64,000 bases of DNA from Sinonovacula constricta (lineage: Eukaryota; Mollusca; Bivalvia; Cardiida; Solecurtidae). Where the stretch lies: assembly GCA_007844125.1 (NCBI GenBank), contig CM017559.1, forward strand, positions 68,650,546 through 68,714,545, written 5' to 3'. The notes beneath the pieces are model-generated. The model did no database searches. It was not told the origin of the DNA and worked only from the letters and a program-made list of their open reading frames with translations. The translations under genes and the position numbers were made by a program. Below, in pieces: positions 1-12,825 of the stretch. Position 1 is the stretch's first letter; every line of letters begins with the position of its first letter.

Positions 1-540
1 AGTGACCTAGTTCTTTGGTTTAAATTAATCACATAAATATGTAGTGAACAATGTAGTTTAAAATAACGCATAAATTAACATTAAAGTCATTTAAAATATA
101 ACAAATAGCAAAGGTACTATTTATAACAAATGATGTCTTACATTGTTTATTATCTGTTTCAACAAAATTAGCCCACCTATTGTTTTAATAGATGGTTATC
201 GTATGACGTCACACATTTCCCAGCATGCAATGCGGTCCGCCATATTTGTGGTAAAGCCATTGTTTACTAATGTCTGCTTAGGTCCCTACAATTCGACGAT
301 TGAACCGATTCTTTCGCGAAAGATGTCGTGTGTAATGGTTACAAAGTGCAATAGGACTATATTAATACACTGGAGCTATTGTGCGTGAAAAGGACTTGAA
401 GAAGACTAATTTGATTGCTTTTGATCCGTACTCGTCTTCGACGACAGCCTGATGACATGCAGTCGGACATTGCATATCCAGACAGAGTGAACTATCTAGT
501 GTTTCAGCAAAGTGCGACATCTAATTAAATATTGGTGGAG

Positions 541-660
541 CTAGATCCTAGACTTGTGCCAGGGTAGAACCACTGCGCATTGCAGGTTAGCTGGTAAACC
601 TCCACGACCAGGACCCGAACTCATGCACTGAGAGGCTGATTAGTTACAAGTCAACAACTG
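541..660 (-). repeat. SINE-like interspersed repeat, copy 1
   Basis: Its complement matches 4,284-4,400 in order: gacttgtaact, a B-box-like g.gTTcGgGTCCTGG, then ccagctaacctg and ggttctaccc. The tRNA-3'-half-like beginning suggests a SINE, but the family is not identified. It sits inside the 187-2,773 inverted-repeat pair. Confidence 0.55.
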
Positions 661-2700
661 CTTGGACAAGGGCACTGCTAAACTTTGGTTTTAAAACAGG
701 GTTATTTATTATGTGTACTGTTTTCAATTCTTTACATCATGTTATACTATTTTTTCATTGCTTTAAGTTCCTTAAAACCCATGTTATGGTTGTCATATTT
801 ATTATATGTAATCGAATACCATTACATGCTCCAATTTCCTAAGCAGTCTGCTTTTGTTTTTTCTGTTTATTGATCGATGAATTTACTGTCATTAAATATT
901 TTTTACCGTAAAATGTGTTGTTTTTAATTCAGAAATGGTGTGGTTCTAAAAGAAGTACTGAAACTTGAATTCAATTTTCTGTGAAATTATTATTCTAACA
1001 TAATGTAAGTTTGTTAAATTTGCTGAAAGATAGGACAATGATAAAAATAAAAACACTATGTGCTATTATTTATTGACAAATGTCAATGTGAAAGCAAAAC
1101 CATTTTAAATAGTTAGCTGCAACAGCTAGTTTCGGCTCGTTCTGAAAACAGTTTGTTTCTTACACTTTATTAGAGCTGGTATCTGGCAGTTTGGACGAAA
1201 CAATTTTCTCTCATGCATTCAAATAAATGATTTTTGCTTGTAAAGTTCCCGCAAAATGCTGTTTTACATTCCGGACTGGATCCTTTGGCTTTATGGTGAA
1301 TAGTATCTTGGTAATGGTGTGGAGTGAAGTCATAGAAGTGGTGATGACAAGAGAAATTAAAAATGTTACTCAGGAATGAAGCCATACAGTTGACACTCTA
1401 GCTCATACCATACTCAATACACAACCATTTAATTGTACCAATACAAACTGTCTAGGTTATGTATGACATTTTATTTTTGCCCATGTTGCCCCTGGCTATT
1501 TACAGCCCCTTGTCTGAAACCTGTTGTTTTAATAGTCTAGACCATATGGCTTTGCTTCCTGAGTGTCAAGGGCCAGGTGCAGGTGGATTAGCATTACTTT
1601 CTCACGTGTATTTTAGGTTAAAAAAGAATTTTAATTAAAATATACGAGTAATTTAATTATCAATATGATTATACATTATTTCAAGTTAACTAAATTAAGA
1701 TTTCTGCAGTATTTTAAGTAAAAATAGTAGTATTTGCCACGTTGGGGAGTATTTTCCAGCAGGTAAATGCCAGTAAATACCACTGGTAAATACCGGGGGT
1801 TGAATTTACCGCCCAACCTTGTTCTTACAGCCATGTAAAAAGTAAAGCATAACACATTGCCTGTCATTACATAAAGGGTTTTTCCTATCTGAGATAACTT
1901 GAAATCATCAACGTGCCTATTTAAAAATAATGGACATTTAATGCGATATTTTTAAGATTCACACTGTCGAACAATAAGTAAGTGTAATAACAGTCTTTAC
2001 TTTAACTAAAGTTTATTCGAGCATTATGTATAAATTTCCAAGAATATTAGTAACATGTGTTGTTACATGGGTACAATATTAACAAATTGTCGGATACCAC
2101 ATTACAACCAATACAGGGCGTTCTATAGACGCTGAACGTCAATGGTCATTGACTCCTCAGTCAAAATTTTCAAGGGTCAAATTCAAATATCTGGGGGTAC
2201 ATTTTGTGCATATAGCATCTTGAGGGGCACATACATATTTTTATGTCACTGATGACAACATTTTGTCTAAAATTGACCTTGATGGAAATTATCGATACTG
2301 TTGGTTGCTTTTTAGTTTATTTAGGACCAGTAAATAAGCAATATATTTCTTAATTGTTTGTTAATTATTTGTATCTAAATAAAAACAATAAAATAAACAA
2401 CAACATAGCAATTAACATTATAGTATACATATTTTCTTTCGACTTTTAATGCAATCCAAAACACTTAAAAACGCTTAGCTACAATGAATGCTCCGTTCAA
2501 GCGCGAAAGTATGACGTCCGAAAGTTCTCTCGTCCTTTTCCCTTAGTTTGTACTGACGGCTGGTAATGATAAATAAATATTTCTGATCCGGATTATATAT
2601 TTTGTGACATTTCACAACACTACAAGAATTAATCATCGTCTTCATTGCCTGTAATGGTCAATTTAAAAAAAAACTGCGCTTTCACGGTACTGATATGTTG
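661..2700. other. Gene-free AT-rich stretch
   Basis: Only short, compositionally random reading frames on both strands; no splice-flanked exon, RNA gene or tandem array recognised. It is the interior of the possible element bounded by the inverted repeats at 187 and 2,773. Confidence 0.5.
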
Positions 2701-3783
2701 ATTCACCTTACCACAAAGATGGCGGACAAACAGGTGCGCGCGCACCTTGGTGAAAAATCGATAACCATCTATTGTTCAAATAGAAATATATATATATATA
2801 AAAATAATCTTAATCATTCTTTGTTATATACTGAAACAAAATATTCTAGATTATAATTTATATTCAATTAAAGCAAGTGTATATAGGAATTAAAGCATAT
2901 ACATGTACCAGGTGTCCGAAAATTAACCTTAAACATGAACTATTGATTTTGAACATTAATGTCTTTACTGCCTTTTTTACATAAGAACAAAAGTCATTGT
3001 TCATTGATAATACATAAAACTATGGCAACAACATGTAACAAATTATGCTAAGTAAAATATATGCAATTAGTAATATGCCAATGGATTGAGCCATAGTTTG
3101 TAACTTAAAAACCTTTACCAGGATTTCTCAAGCTTTACAGGTATAACAAACAGTATACATATAATTAAAGAACTTAGGGAAAGAAGTCAATGTTTTTCTT
3201 AACTGTCTCTCACAACTTTAATAATGTTATTAAATGAATCTCTTACTTTAAAATTTCAGTGCAAAATTGAGAAAACCAGTTAATGGAGAAAAATGATATT
3301 AATGTATATTATTGATATATAACATGTTTCAAAGAGCATCATCTTTTGTCATATTTTCAAAAATTAATTACATTTATACACATTTTTCTGACTCACTTCG
3401 TATCACGTGCTAAATTTTGCTGACTTGGGTTGCTTGGAAGTAGCAGATTGGGTTATGACATACTATGAAGTAAAATGAAAGCAGTTAAAATGTATGGTAC
3501 CTTCTGATAGTTCATCTTTGGTTTGTTCACCTTTACTGTCAGCAGGGGGTAAACAGAAATCTTCCTTTATTTTCAGCTAGGTGTAAGCATGTGTCATCAG
3601 ATTCACCTGCAAAAATTTAAAAATCAAACTGAATTTTTTCACTTACATTTAAAATGTATAAATAATAATCAAAATTACACCTCATAAAAATAAATTTTAT
3701 ATATCTAAACAAGCTATTTTCCAGTACATCACACTTTTGTTTAAATAAGCTGACAGACAACAATAATATCAATATTTACAGTT

Positions 3784-3971
3784 CATACATGTGAACTTTC
3801 TCAATTTTGGTGACTCCCACTTTTAAGGTTCGAAAATATTAAAAAAAGTGGGGTGTTTTACTCATTTTCAGAAATCTCCCTACTTAGAAACTTCCTTCTT
3901 TGTTTTTACAAAACTCTCTCTTTGCATTTGAAAATCTCCCTCCTTGGCCTCAGAAAAAGTTCACATGTATG
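3784..3971. mobile_element. 188-bp MITE-like element with TIRs and 6-bp target duplication
   Basis: Left end catacatgtgaactttctc (3,784) and the complement of the right end, catacatgtgaactttttct, form TIRs of about 18 bp. The hexamer acagtt flanks it directly on both sides (3,778-3,783 and 3,972-3,977), as expected of a target-site duplication. There is no coding capacity, so it would depend on a transposase supplied elsewhere. Superfamily not assigned. Confidence 0.7.
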
Positions 3972-4283
3972 ACAGTTACATTTATAAAGCTATGAATATT
4001 CTGCTCTTTTTTTTCCATCTGGTAAAACTCTACATTTTTTGAGCATAAGTGTCAGTTTTAGCAAATAGCTACATAATTGTTATCTTGTCACATGCAGCAA
4101 TTAACATGGGTATGAAAAGGACAAGGAGACCATTACTATCTGCCCCTCACAGATGAGAATAGACAAAAATCACATATAGCTAGTGTTGTGCAATGTAAAA
4201 GTGAAAGTAAAATAAGTTATTTAGATCAACAAAACAACAGTCAAGCTACAACCAAATGACAAACAATGCTGAGTGATTAAAGT

Positions 4284-4400
4284 TACTGACTTGTAACTCC
4301 TGAACCCCTCACTGTGTGTTTGAGTCCTGGTTGGACAAGGACTATCATGTGGAGAGATTTTCCAGCTAACCTGAGATATGCATGGGGTTCTACCCAGATA
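4284..4400 (+). repeat. SINE-like interspersed repeat, copy 2
   Basis: Second, more complete-looking copy of the repeat at 541-660, in the opposite orientation. It contains gtgtttgagtcctgg, a degenerate RNA polymerase III B box, followed by ttccagctaacctg and ggggttctaccc. No flanking duplication was identified. Confidence 0.55.
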
Positions 4401-4907
4401 AAATAATAAATATAGACTACATCAAGACAGTTAAAAATACTAAGAATACATGGTTTCTTCTATGGTTACAATGAAATATACAATAAAAAATCAAACTGCG
4501 TACATATTTGCAAGCGATGCTGATTTCACTTGATTTAGCTTTAACAAAAAAGAGAAACGATAGAAAATAGTTTAGGAAAAACACATCAAATAAAAATGTA
4601 AAGAAAGTACCAACAAACTTGAATGTCAGGTTTCCCAAACTAATTCCAGTCGAAAATAATAGTATTTCCTAACTATACTTTTACATGAATATTTCCTGTT
4701 GTTGTTTTTTGCTTCATGAAGATGTGGACACGATGGGATACCACCTATGTGACACCCACATTGTTGTGTTATCTTTTCTGTAGTTTATCTAACAGTCACT
4801 GACCCTGCATTGTTTTCTAGATCAGGGTATGTACCAAGTTAACTGTGACAACAATCATGTGAACTGTCACATGTACACTGTTATAGATTACAATAAAGGC
4901 TTGCCTA

Positions 4908-5745
4908 TTCTACAGGTGGAAAAAAAGGTATTTATATCAAACAGATGGAAATAAAGGTATTTATATCATGCAGATGGAAATTAGGGTATTAATATCATGC
5001 AGACGGAAATGAGGGTATTTATATCTTACAGATGGTAATGAGGGCATTTATATCATACAGGTGGAAATGAGGGCATTTATATCATACAGGTGGAAATGAG
5101 GGCATTCATATCAAACACGTGGAAATGAGGGCATTTATATCATATAGGTGGAAATGAGGGCATTTATATCATACAGGTGGAAATGAGGGTATTTATATCA
5201 TACAGACGGAAATGAGGGTATTTATATCATGCAGATGGAAATGAGGGTATTTATATCATGCAGACGGAAATGAGGGTATTTATATCTTACAGAATGATGG
5301 TAAAGAGGGCATTCATATCATACAGGTGGAAATGAGGGCATTTATATCATACAGGTGGAAATGAGGGCATTCATATCATACAGGTGGAAATGAGGGCATT
5401 TATATCATACAGGTGGAAATGAGGGCATTTATATCATACAGGTGGAAATAAGGGCATTTATATCATACACATGGAAATGAGGGCATTTATACCATACACG
5501 TAGAAATGATGGCATTTATATCATACAGGTGGAAATGAGGGTATTTCTATCATACAGATGGAAATAAGGGTATTTATATCATGCAGACGGAAATGAGAGT
5601 ATATATATCTTACAGATGGAAATGAGGGTATTTATATCATACAGATGGAAATGAGGGCATTTATATCATACAGATGGAAATAAGGGCATTTATATCATAC
5701 AGATGGAAATGAGGGTATTTAAATCATACAGATGGAAATAAGTAT
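4908..5745. repeat. 29-bp minisatellite
   Basis: About 29 tandem copies of a 29-bp unit containing ggaaatgagggcatttatat followed by catacaggt. Copies vary mainly at cag(g/a)(t/c)gg and (g/a)aggg(c/t)att. The right end is followed by inverted copies of the same unit (see next entry). Confidence 0.95.
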
Positions 5746-5806
5746 ATACATATTATTTCCATCTGTATGATATTAATACCTTTATTTCCATCTGTATGAT
5801 ATAAAT
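5725..5806. repeat. Inverted copies of the 29-bp unit at the array edge
   Basis: After the last direct unit (catacagatggaaataag) the sequence turns round: atttccatctgtatgatat appears twice, the exact complement of atatcatacagatggaaat. The junction could fold into a hairpin with a loop of about 13 bases. Confidence 0.85.
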
Positions 5807-5865
5807 ATCATACATCATGTGTATTCGGGCAGTTGTTGTAACATGTACTTATCTTATCACAAAGC

Positions 5866-6200
5866 TGACTAATCAGGGAGCTGTCTAACCATGGAGCTGT
5901 CTGATCAGGGGGCTGTCTGATCAGAAAGGTGTCTGATCAAGGAGCTGTCTAATCTGGAAGCTGTATGATCTGGGTGCTATCTAATCAGCAGACTGTCTAA
6001 TCAGGAAGCTGTCTTATCAGGGAGTGTCTGGTCAGGGGAGCTGTCTAATCAGAGGCTGTCTTATCAGGGGAGTGTCTGATCAGGAAGCTGTCTGATCAGG
6101 GAACTGTCTGATTAGAAACCTGTATAATAAAGGAGCTGTCTGATCAGGGAATTGTCAGAACAGGGAGCAGTCTTAGCAGGAAGGTGTCTGTCAGGGAGTT
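5866..6200. repeat. 16-bp minisatellite (ggagctgtctgatcag)
   Basis: About 20 diverged tandem copies of a 16-bp unit with several one- or two-base indels. The unit equals the gagctgtctgatcagg core of a dispersed repeat found elsewhere in the window (for example 27,603 and 53,775). Confidence 0.9.
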
Positions 6201-7497
6201 GTTCCTGTTCAATTCCTTGTTATTTGGTTTCAACTAAGTTTCCTAGGAAGAGTATGCTGTATTAAAATGGGACAGATTTTGCTCTATCTTAATAATCTCA
6301 CACTTTTTTTTTTTAAAATATGAAAAATGTTGTTAATAGTTTTACCATATTTCTATATATTAGGGTTATTACTAAATGCTTATATAGTTTGTTTCTTTTA
6401 TTATAATATTTATACAATAACCGTTCAATAATTTGAAGTCCTTATAATTTGGAATAGCAACTTAAATGGGTGCTCCTTTTGATTAGACTTAATTTTTATT
6501 CTTTCACAACAAGGTCTCTGACAAAGATGTGAAATGCATGTTAAACCAATTGAAATCAGCATATTTTAGCAATCATTATTTTTACCTTAAATTCAAATTA
6601 CTGTGTGATTTTTCTTTTAAGAAAAAGTCTTTTGATATGACTTTATACCAAGAACTACGAAGAAAATGATATTAAAAGACATGGAAATGGACTGGTTTGT
6701 TGTTAAATCTTTTGATCTTTATAGAAAATTACACTAATTTGTACCTAGGTTGATCAAATTATTTGAACTTTTGAGTTAACTTTTGAGGAAATGAATCAAA
6801 TTCAGTGAAATTTTCAGTATTTAAAATATCAGTAAGATATATTTTGGCACTTTTCATTAGTTTAAATTTATGTGTTTTATTCATAAGTTGATTTTATTGT
6901 TGTTGTTGTTGTTTTTCAAAATTTTACTTCACAGTCTGTGCAGAAGCTATTTTTGTTTTTCTTTATTTCTTATTTTTTTTAATAATTTTGAGAATTAAAT
7001 TTGTATCTTCAGGAAGAAAAAATAGTTTTCTTTTAAAATGTGGATAGTTTAAAAATAATATTGTGTACCATTATATTGCTATTTGTTATATTACACCATC
7101 ACCTTCAGTTGCATTTGACTTATCTGCTAAGAGGGTATTATCTCCAGATATTGGGCGGTCCTTTTCAGATAAAAGTTCACAATCTAATGGGCCAATAAGT
7201 CACTTATAATCTAGTTATATACATAAATGACCGTGTGCTTTAATTAAAGTAGAAGAATGTCAATAAGAGTACTTTATCTTCGATTTCAATGAGGTGAATA
7301 CCATCTCTTCCCACGTTGCATAGTTAGCTATGTTAGACTTATACAGAGGAAGTTTGGAACCACTTAGCCACAAACACATGTACAAAGAATGTCATTCTAG
7401 GATTTCTGTAATTAAATAGCGGTGATTTTTTTCTTCAAATATTCAGCCGCAAAATTCAGTCATTAAAAAATTGGGGGTGCCTGTCAGCTTCCAAGCC
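6201..7497. other. Gene-free AT-rich stretch
   Basis: Homopolymeric T and A runs, a (ttg) run near 6,898, and no reading frame, RNA gene or tandem array that I can support. Confidence 0.5.
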
Positions 7498-8025
7498 TAT
7501 AGATAGTTCCCACATCAGTGAAGATCCCTTATCTTGGCAGCCATCTTGGGTGGTAACTTCAAGGAATTTTTAGATGAATTGTATAGATGGGTAAATTTTA
7601 TTTTCTTGTAATTTCTTCATTTGTGGTCCAAAAATTAAAAACTATACACCATGGAAAACTTTTGAAAGTCACATTTTTAGAATACAATATTTTTAAAATT
7701 GATAAAAGCAAAAAGAATTAATACACAGAAATAAGTAAAATTATTGGCTCATCCTTTAACAAAATGAACAGTGCATCTTTTCTGGTTATTTTTTTGTGTG
7801 TACCTTTTCAACTTTCAAAATATTGTTTTGATATTTAAAATACTTTATAAAAGCTGTTAAATTTGATATAAAATTCAGTAAAATAGACTGAAAAATCAAA
7901 ACACAATGGTGAGTTTAATACAGCACAGATTTCCTAATTTTGGCCTGCATTAGCTTCTGCCTTCCAAGATGGCTGCCTTCAACTGCCTTATCAGTGCATA
8001 TGACATCACATGGGAGCCATCTATA
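7498..8025. mobile_element. About 528-bp element with imperfect terminal inverted repeats
   Basis: The left end tatagatagttccca (7,498) pairs with the complement of tgggagccatctata (8,011-8,025), 13 of 15. Further in, cttggcagccatcttgg (7,533) pairs with ccaagatggctgcc (7,963). The TIR start resembles that of the 187-2,773 element (atagatggt). No coding capacity; target duplication not identified. Confidence 0.5.
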
Positions 8026-8965
8026 CTGAAAAGAAATCTTCCATGCTTAAACAAAAATAGATTAGAAACTTACATAAAGCCATATTGTGATCTTCATGAC
8101 TTCACTATCTTAAAAATGAAGTTGTAATAAGTTACAGCAAGCCTATGCCAATGGTCAGATTTCATTCCTAAATACCCAAAGACAGTAGTCTGCTTTCATT
8201 TCCCAAACAAATGGTGTATTTTAAATATGCAAATCATATAATACCACTTTTTAAGTAATAAACCAATGAACATCTAGTAAGAGGACTACAAAGATTATCT
8301 GACTCCAAATAAAGCAGTGATTTAATCACATAGCTGCCACTATAACAGTAACAGTTAGGAAGTTATTACAGATAAATAAAGTGGATCAGAGATCTAATAC
8401 CGACTCTTGATCAGGTGAGTATGTCACCTGCACAGCTCCTGGCCACCCTATAATGTCCTCGAGTATTGACACAGTGGCTCTAAATGGCCAACAATACAGG
8501 GTGTAGTCACACTGACCTCATGGCTGTAGGAGAGTAGGACTTCAAGATTGAATTGGCTAGGAATAGATTACTTTGCTTTATCTATTAAAAAGGAAGAGGG
8601 CAAACTAAAATAATGTTAAGCAAGGACCTATACAGTCAGATGTTTTTGTTTTAAGGGAAAGAAATTAGTACAAATTTGCTTTATACGTGAAAAGGTTTGT
8701 CAGCTTAAACAATCAAGGAGAAGTAAGGTCCCTCATCAATCAAAAGTGTAAATGGCAACAGCTAAAAAAGGTACAATGCAATGTTTATCTAAAATAATTG
8801 GTTATACATTAAGACATATTTGGATTTTTTACTAATCAGTACGTGAAATGTAACCCTTTTACAATGTTGTAAATTGTTCCATAGGGAACTGTAGAATAAT
8901 TTTTTTGAATATTGAAAAAAAATATTGTAACAATTTTAGACAATACCTGATTTGAGCCATAATGT
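8026..8965. other. Gene-free stretch
   Basis: No exon, RNA gene or repeat array recognised between the inverted-repeat element and the 18-bp array. Confidence 0.45.
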
Positions 8966-10843
8966 AAATGTATAGCCTGATGTAAATGTTGGTCTGATGT
9001 AAATGTTGGTCTGATGTAAATGTATGGTCTAATGTAAATGTATGGTCTAATGTAAATGTATGGTCTGATGTAAATGTTGGTCTGATGTAAATGTATGGTC
9101 TAATGTAAATGTTGGTCTAATGTAAATGTTGGTTTGATGTAAATGTATGATCTGATGTAAATGTATGGTCTGATGTAAATGTTGGTCTAATGTAAATATA
9201 TGGTCTAATGTAAATGTATGGTCTGATGTAAATGTATGGTCTAATGTAAATGTATGGTCTGATGTAAATGTTGGTCTGATGTAAATGTATGGTCTAATGT
9301 AAATGTTGGTCTAATGTAAATGTTGGTCTGATGTAAATGTATGATCTGATGTAAATGTATGGTCTGATATAAATGTTGGTCTAATGTAAATGTATGGTCT
9401 AATGTAAATGTATGGTCTTATGTAAATGTATGGTCTTATGTAAATGTTGGTCTAATGTAAATGTATGGTCTAATGTAAATGTATGGTCTAATGTAAATGT
9501 ATGTTCTGATGTAAATGTTGGTCTAATGTAAATGTATGGTCTAATGTAAATGTATGGTCTAATGTAAATGTATGGTCTGATGTAAATGTATGGTCTGATG
9601 TAAATGTATGGTCTGATATAAATGTATGGTCTAATGTAAATGTATGGTCTGATGTAAATGTATGGTATAATGTAAATGTATGGTCTAATGTAAATGTATG
9701 GTCTGCTGTAAATGTATGGTCTGATGTAAATGTATGGTATAATGTAAATGTATGGTCTAATGTAAATGTATGGTCTAATGTAAATGTATGGTCTGATGTA
9801 AATGTATTGGTCTAATGTAAATGTATGGTCTGATGTAAATGTTGGTCTGATGTAAATGTATGGTCTGATGTAAATGTATGGTCTAATGTAAATGTATGGT
9901 CTGATGTAAATGAATGGTCTGATGTTAATGTATGGTCTGATGTAAATGTATGGTCTGATATAAATGTTGGTCTGATATAAATGTATGGTCTGATGTAAAT
10001 GTTGGTCTGATGTAAATGTATGGTCTGATGTAAATGTATGGTCTAATGTTAATGTATGGTCTGATGTAAATGTATGGTCTGATGTAAATGTTGGTCTGAT
10101 GTAAATGTATGGTTTGATGTAAATGTATGGTCTGATGTTAATGTATGGTCTGATGTAAATGTATGTTATAATGTAAATATATGGTCTTATGTAAATGTAT
10201 GGTCTGATGTTAATGTATGGTCTGATGTAAATGTATGGTCTGATGTAAATGTTGGTCTGATGTAAATGTATGGTCTTATGCAAATGTATGGTCTAATGTA
10301 AATGTATGGTCTGATGTAAATGTATGGTTTAATGTAAATGTATGGTCTAATGTAAATGTATGGTCTGATGTAAATGTATGGTCTGATGTAAATGTATGGT
10401 CTGATGTAAATGTATGGTCTGATGTAAATGTATGGTCTGATGTTAATGTATGGTCTGATATAAATGTATGGTCTGATGTAAATGTTGGTCTGATGTAAAT
10501 GTATGGTCTGATGTTAATGTTGGTCTGATGTAAATTTATTGTTTGATGTAAATGTATGGTCTGATGTAAATGTATGGTCTAATGTAAATGTATGGTCTGA
10601 TGTAAATGTATGGTCTGATGTAAATGTTGGTCCGATGTAAATGTATGGTCTGATGTAAATGTTGGTCTAATGTAAATGTTGGTCTGATGTTAATGTATGG
10701 TCTGATGTAAATGTATGGTCTGATGTAAATGTTGGTCTGATATAAATGTATGGTCTGATGTAAATGTTGGTCTAATGTAAATGTTGGTCTGATGTAAATG
10801 CATAATCTGATGTAAATGTTGGTCTGATGCAAATGTTTGGTCT
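8966..10843. repeat. 18/17-bp minisatellite (1.9 kb)
   Basis: About 105 tandem copies of a unit alternating between 18 bp (gatgtaaatgtatggtct) and 17 bp (gatgtaaatgttggtct). The mixture has higher-order order: a variant block with atgatctg recurs 194 bp apart (9,147 and 9,341), consistent with 11 mixed units. On the minus strand the 18-bp runs stay open as a Tyr/Ile/Arg/Pro repeat of no credible function. Confidence 0.97.
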
Positions 10844-12820
10844 AAAAAAGGACACTTTAAGTCTGTACAAGTACAGTTGGCTTAACAATTGTGAGGAAAT
10901 GCATGTCCCTTTCACATTATGTTGTACAGATCTTGTACAATCGAAGATATAGAGTATATTATAAGAACTATAATCACAATATAAATTATATACACCATAT
11001 ACACCCATTCATGGAAACAAACTATAATAATCACAAGAAAAATAAGAATATGATGACCTTTAAGATGGAAATCAAAGAAAACACTGTAATACAGTTTCTG
11101 TCACATGGTACTGCAATGTGATGTTACATTTTACTCAAACAAGCAAAGTAAGCTTGGGACTGACCTTTGTATTTAATACACAACAACACTGGCTTTGTTG
11201 TAACTAATGTTGAAAAAAAACAAAACCTTTTTGTGATAAACTTTGTTTTTGTCCAGAACCTTAACGATTTCTGAACAAATGTGTTGGATTAAATAAAAAA
11301 AAATGTTCATACACCATTTTCTCTCATTTAAACACTATTTGGGATATTTTAGAGATGTTTGAAATTTCATTTTGTTTTATAGTAAACTTTTTCAAATTGG
11401 CCAACCTGTTTTGTAATAAACTTATTTTTTGGTAAAATATCTTCTTTTTTCTGGCCTCAGATGGCAGAAAATCATGAAAGAACCATGAAAACACATCAAT
11501 TTGTGTTGTCTGTGTACACTTTTGAGAAATTTCAATTTTCAACCTTATGCGAAACGTTCTGTTCATTATTATAAGAGAAAAAAACCGGTTTTGTAATAAC
11601 TTTATAGTTTTCGTCCAGAATCTTTACAGAAGATCTTTACACTATTAAAGTTACATACAAGCTCAAATCTGGCTGCAAACAAATATTGGTGTTGTATGTA
11701 ATCGGTTTATCGCCTATTAAGGGTATTTCAGTTATTTGGAGATGGTGTCGACATAAAGCTGATATACTATATACTGTGAATGGCATACCTTGAACACTTG
11801 GTATGATACTAGACCCAGTCCCATTATTCGAACACAATAAAAGAAAATGAAAATGTTTTTGTTTTCAATCCAACAAATTTGTTCAGAAATTGTTTGAGTT
11901 TACTACATAACAGGTTTTATTACAACAGGTTGTAACAAAGCTATCCACAAATCATCTGTTTTGTTGTGTACAATTTTTGAGGTATTTGTAAAGTGACATT
12001 GATAAAGACAAAGCTGTAGCCTGTTAAAATTGAGCTTAGCTTGCTTAGTTGACTTAAAAAACATACCCCATTTTAACATTTAAACATGTCTGGTGGACTG
12101 GATAACATCCAGTATATAATATTGTTTCTCAAGTTTACTGCCTGTCATCACAGTGAAGGCAGCTCTAAGCAAATACTGTTTGCAACTGAAAGATTGTTGT
12201 GTCATTTTGTGATATTCATGGTCTAAACTTGCCAAGAAAAATATTCACATTGACAGTCTGTATAGATAAACAATAGCATTTCATGCTCTATTGGCAAATA
12301 ACACTTGGCCTTGTTTCTCGTTCAAATATGGTTTAGTCATGTGATGAAGGTAGGCATTCCAATCTTATATAAGATTACTATCAACAGCCCTGCTAGATTA
12401 AAACTCTGCACATCTAATCTTGACCCATTTCAGTTTGCAATGTTGAAAAGTAACAATGACACTTCTGTGCTATCAATGTATACGGATTAGATTTTTATTT
12501 TTGAGGGTTGATGTTTTAGCTAAGGTGTTCAGCTTGAATTTTATATTCTAGTAAAGGACTCTATTAGCACTTAAATTTTGTATTTTGGGATTTAAGTCCA
12601 AGCTAAGAACATTCATTGACTTCCTTACATTACTGGTGAAGTAAGCAGTGAAGCAACTTCTCAGGGAAGTACTATCGATGTTCTGATAGCATTACAGGAA
12701 GGTTCCTGACCCAACTGATTCTCAACCCATATCAGTCTTGAACTTACAACAGTTAAGAGGTACTAACCGCTTAGCTATGGTTTCATATTTGAAAAGTCAA
12801 AAGACACGGTGTCAAGCTTT
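10844..12820. other. Gene-free AT-rich stretch
   Basis: Short random reading frames only. The phrases ttttgttgtaac, ttttgtaataa and ccagaacctt recur loosely (11,190-11,940), which suggests an old degraded repeat. No splice-flanked exon seen. Confidence 0.45.
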
Positions 12821-12825
12821 AACCT

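Larger units (their letters stand above)
187..2773. mobile_element. Inverted-repeat pair, possible 2.6-kb element
   Basis: The 15-base sequence aatagatggttatcg at 187-201 returns perfectly inverted at 2,759-2,773. A second matched block lies just inside each end: gtccgccatatttgtggtaa at 235-254 and its complement (one mismatch) at 2,708-2,727. The shared order and spacing suggest terminal inverted repeats of about 70 bp. The interior has no convincing transposase reading frame. No clear target duplication was seen. Confidence 0.5.

Noticed and set aside
143..388. 81-codon frame near the left edge, with Cys residues that suggested a zinc-binding THAP-like start
   Set aside because: The Cys spacing does not fit a THAP domain and no downstream coding sequence continues it.
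9399..10283. 294-codon minus-strand frame of Tyr/Ile/Arg/Pro repeats
   Set aside because: By-product of the 18-bp array; the 17-bp units shift it between frames and it has no gene-like context.
8966..10843. CRISPR-like array
   Set aside because: Units are directly adjacent with no unique spacers; it is a plain minisatellite in eukaryotic DNA.
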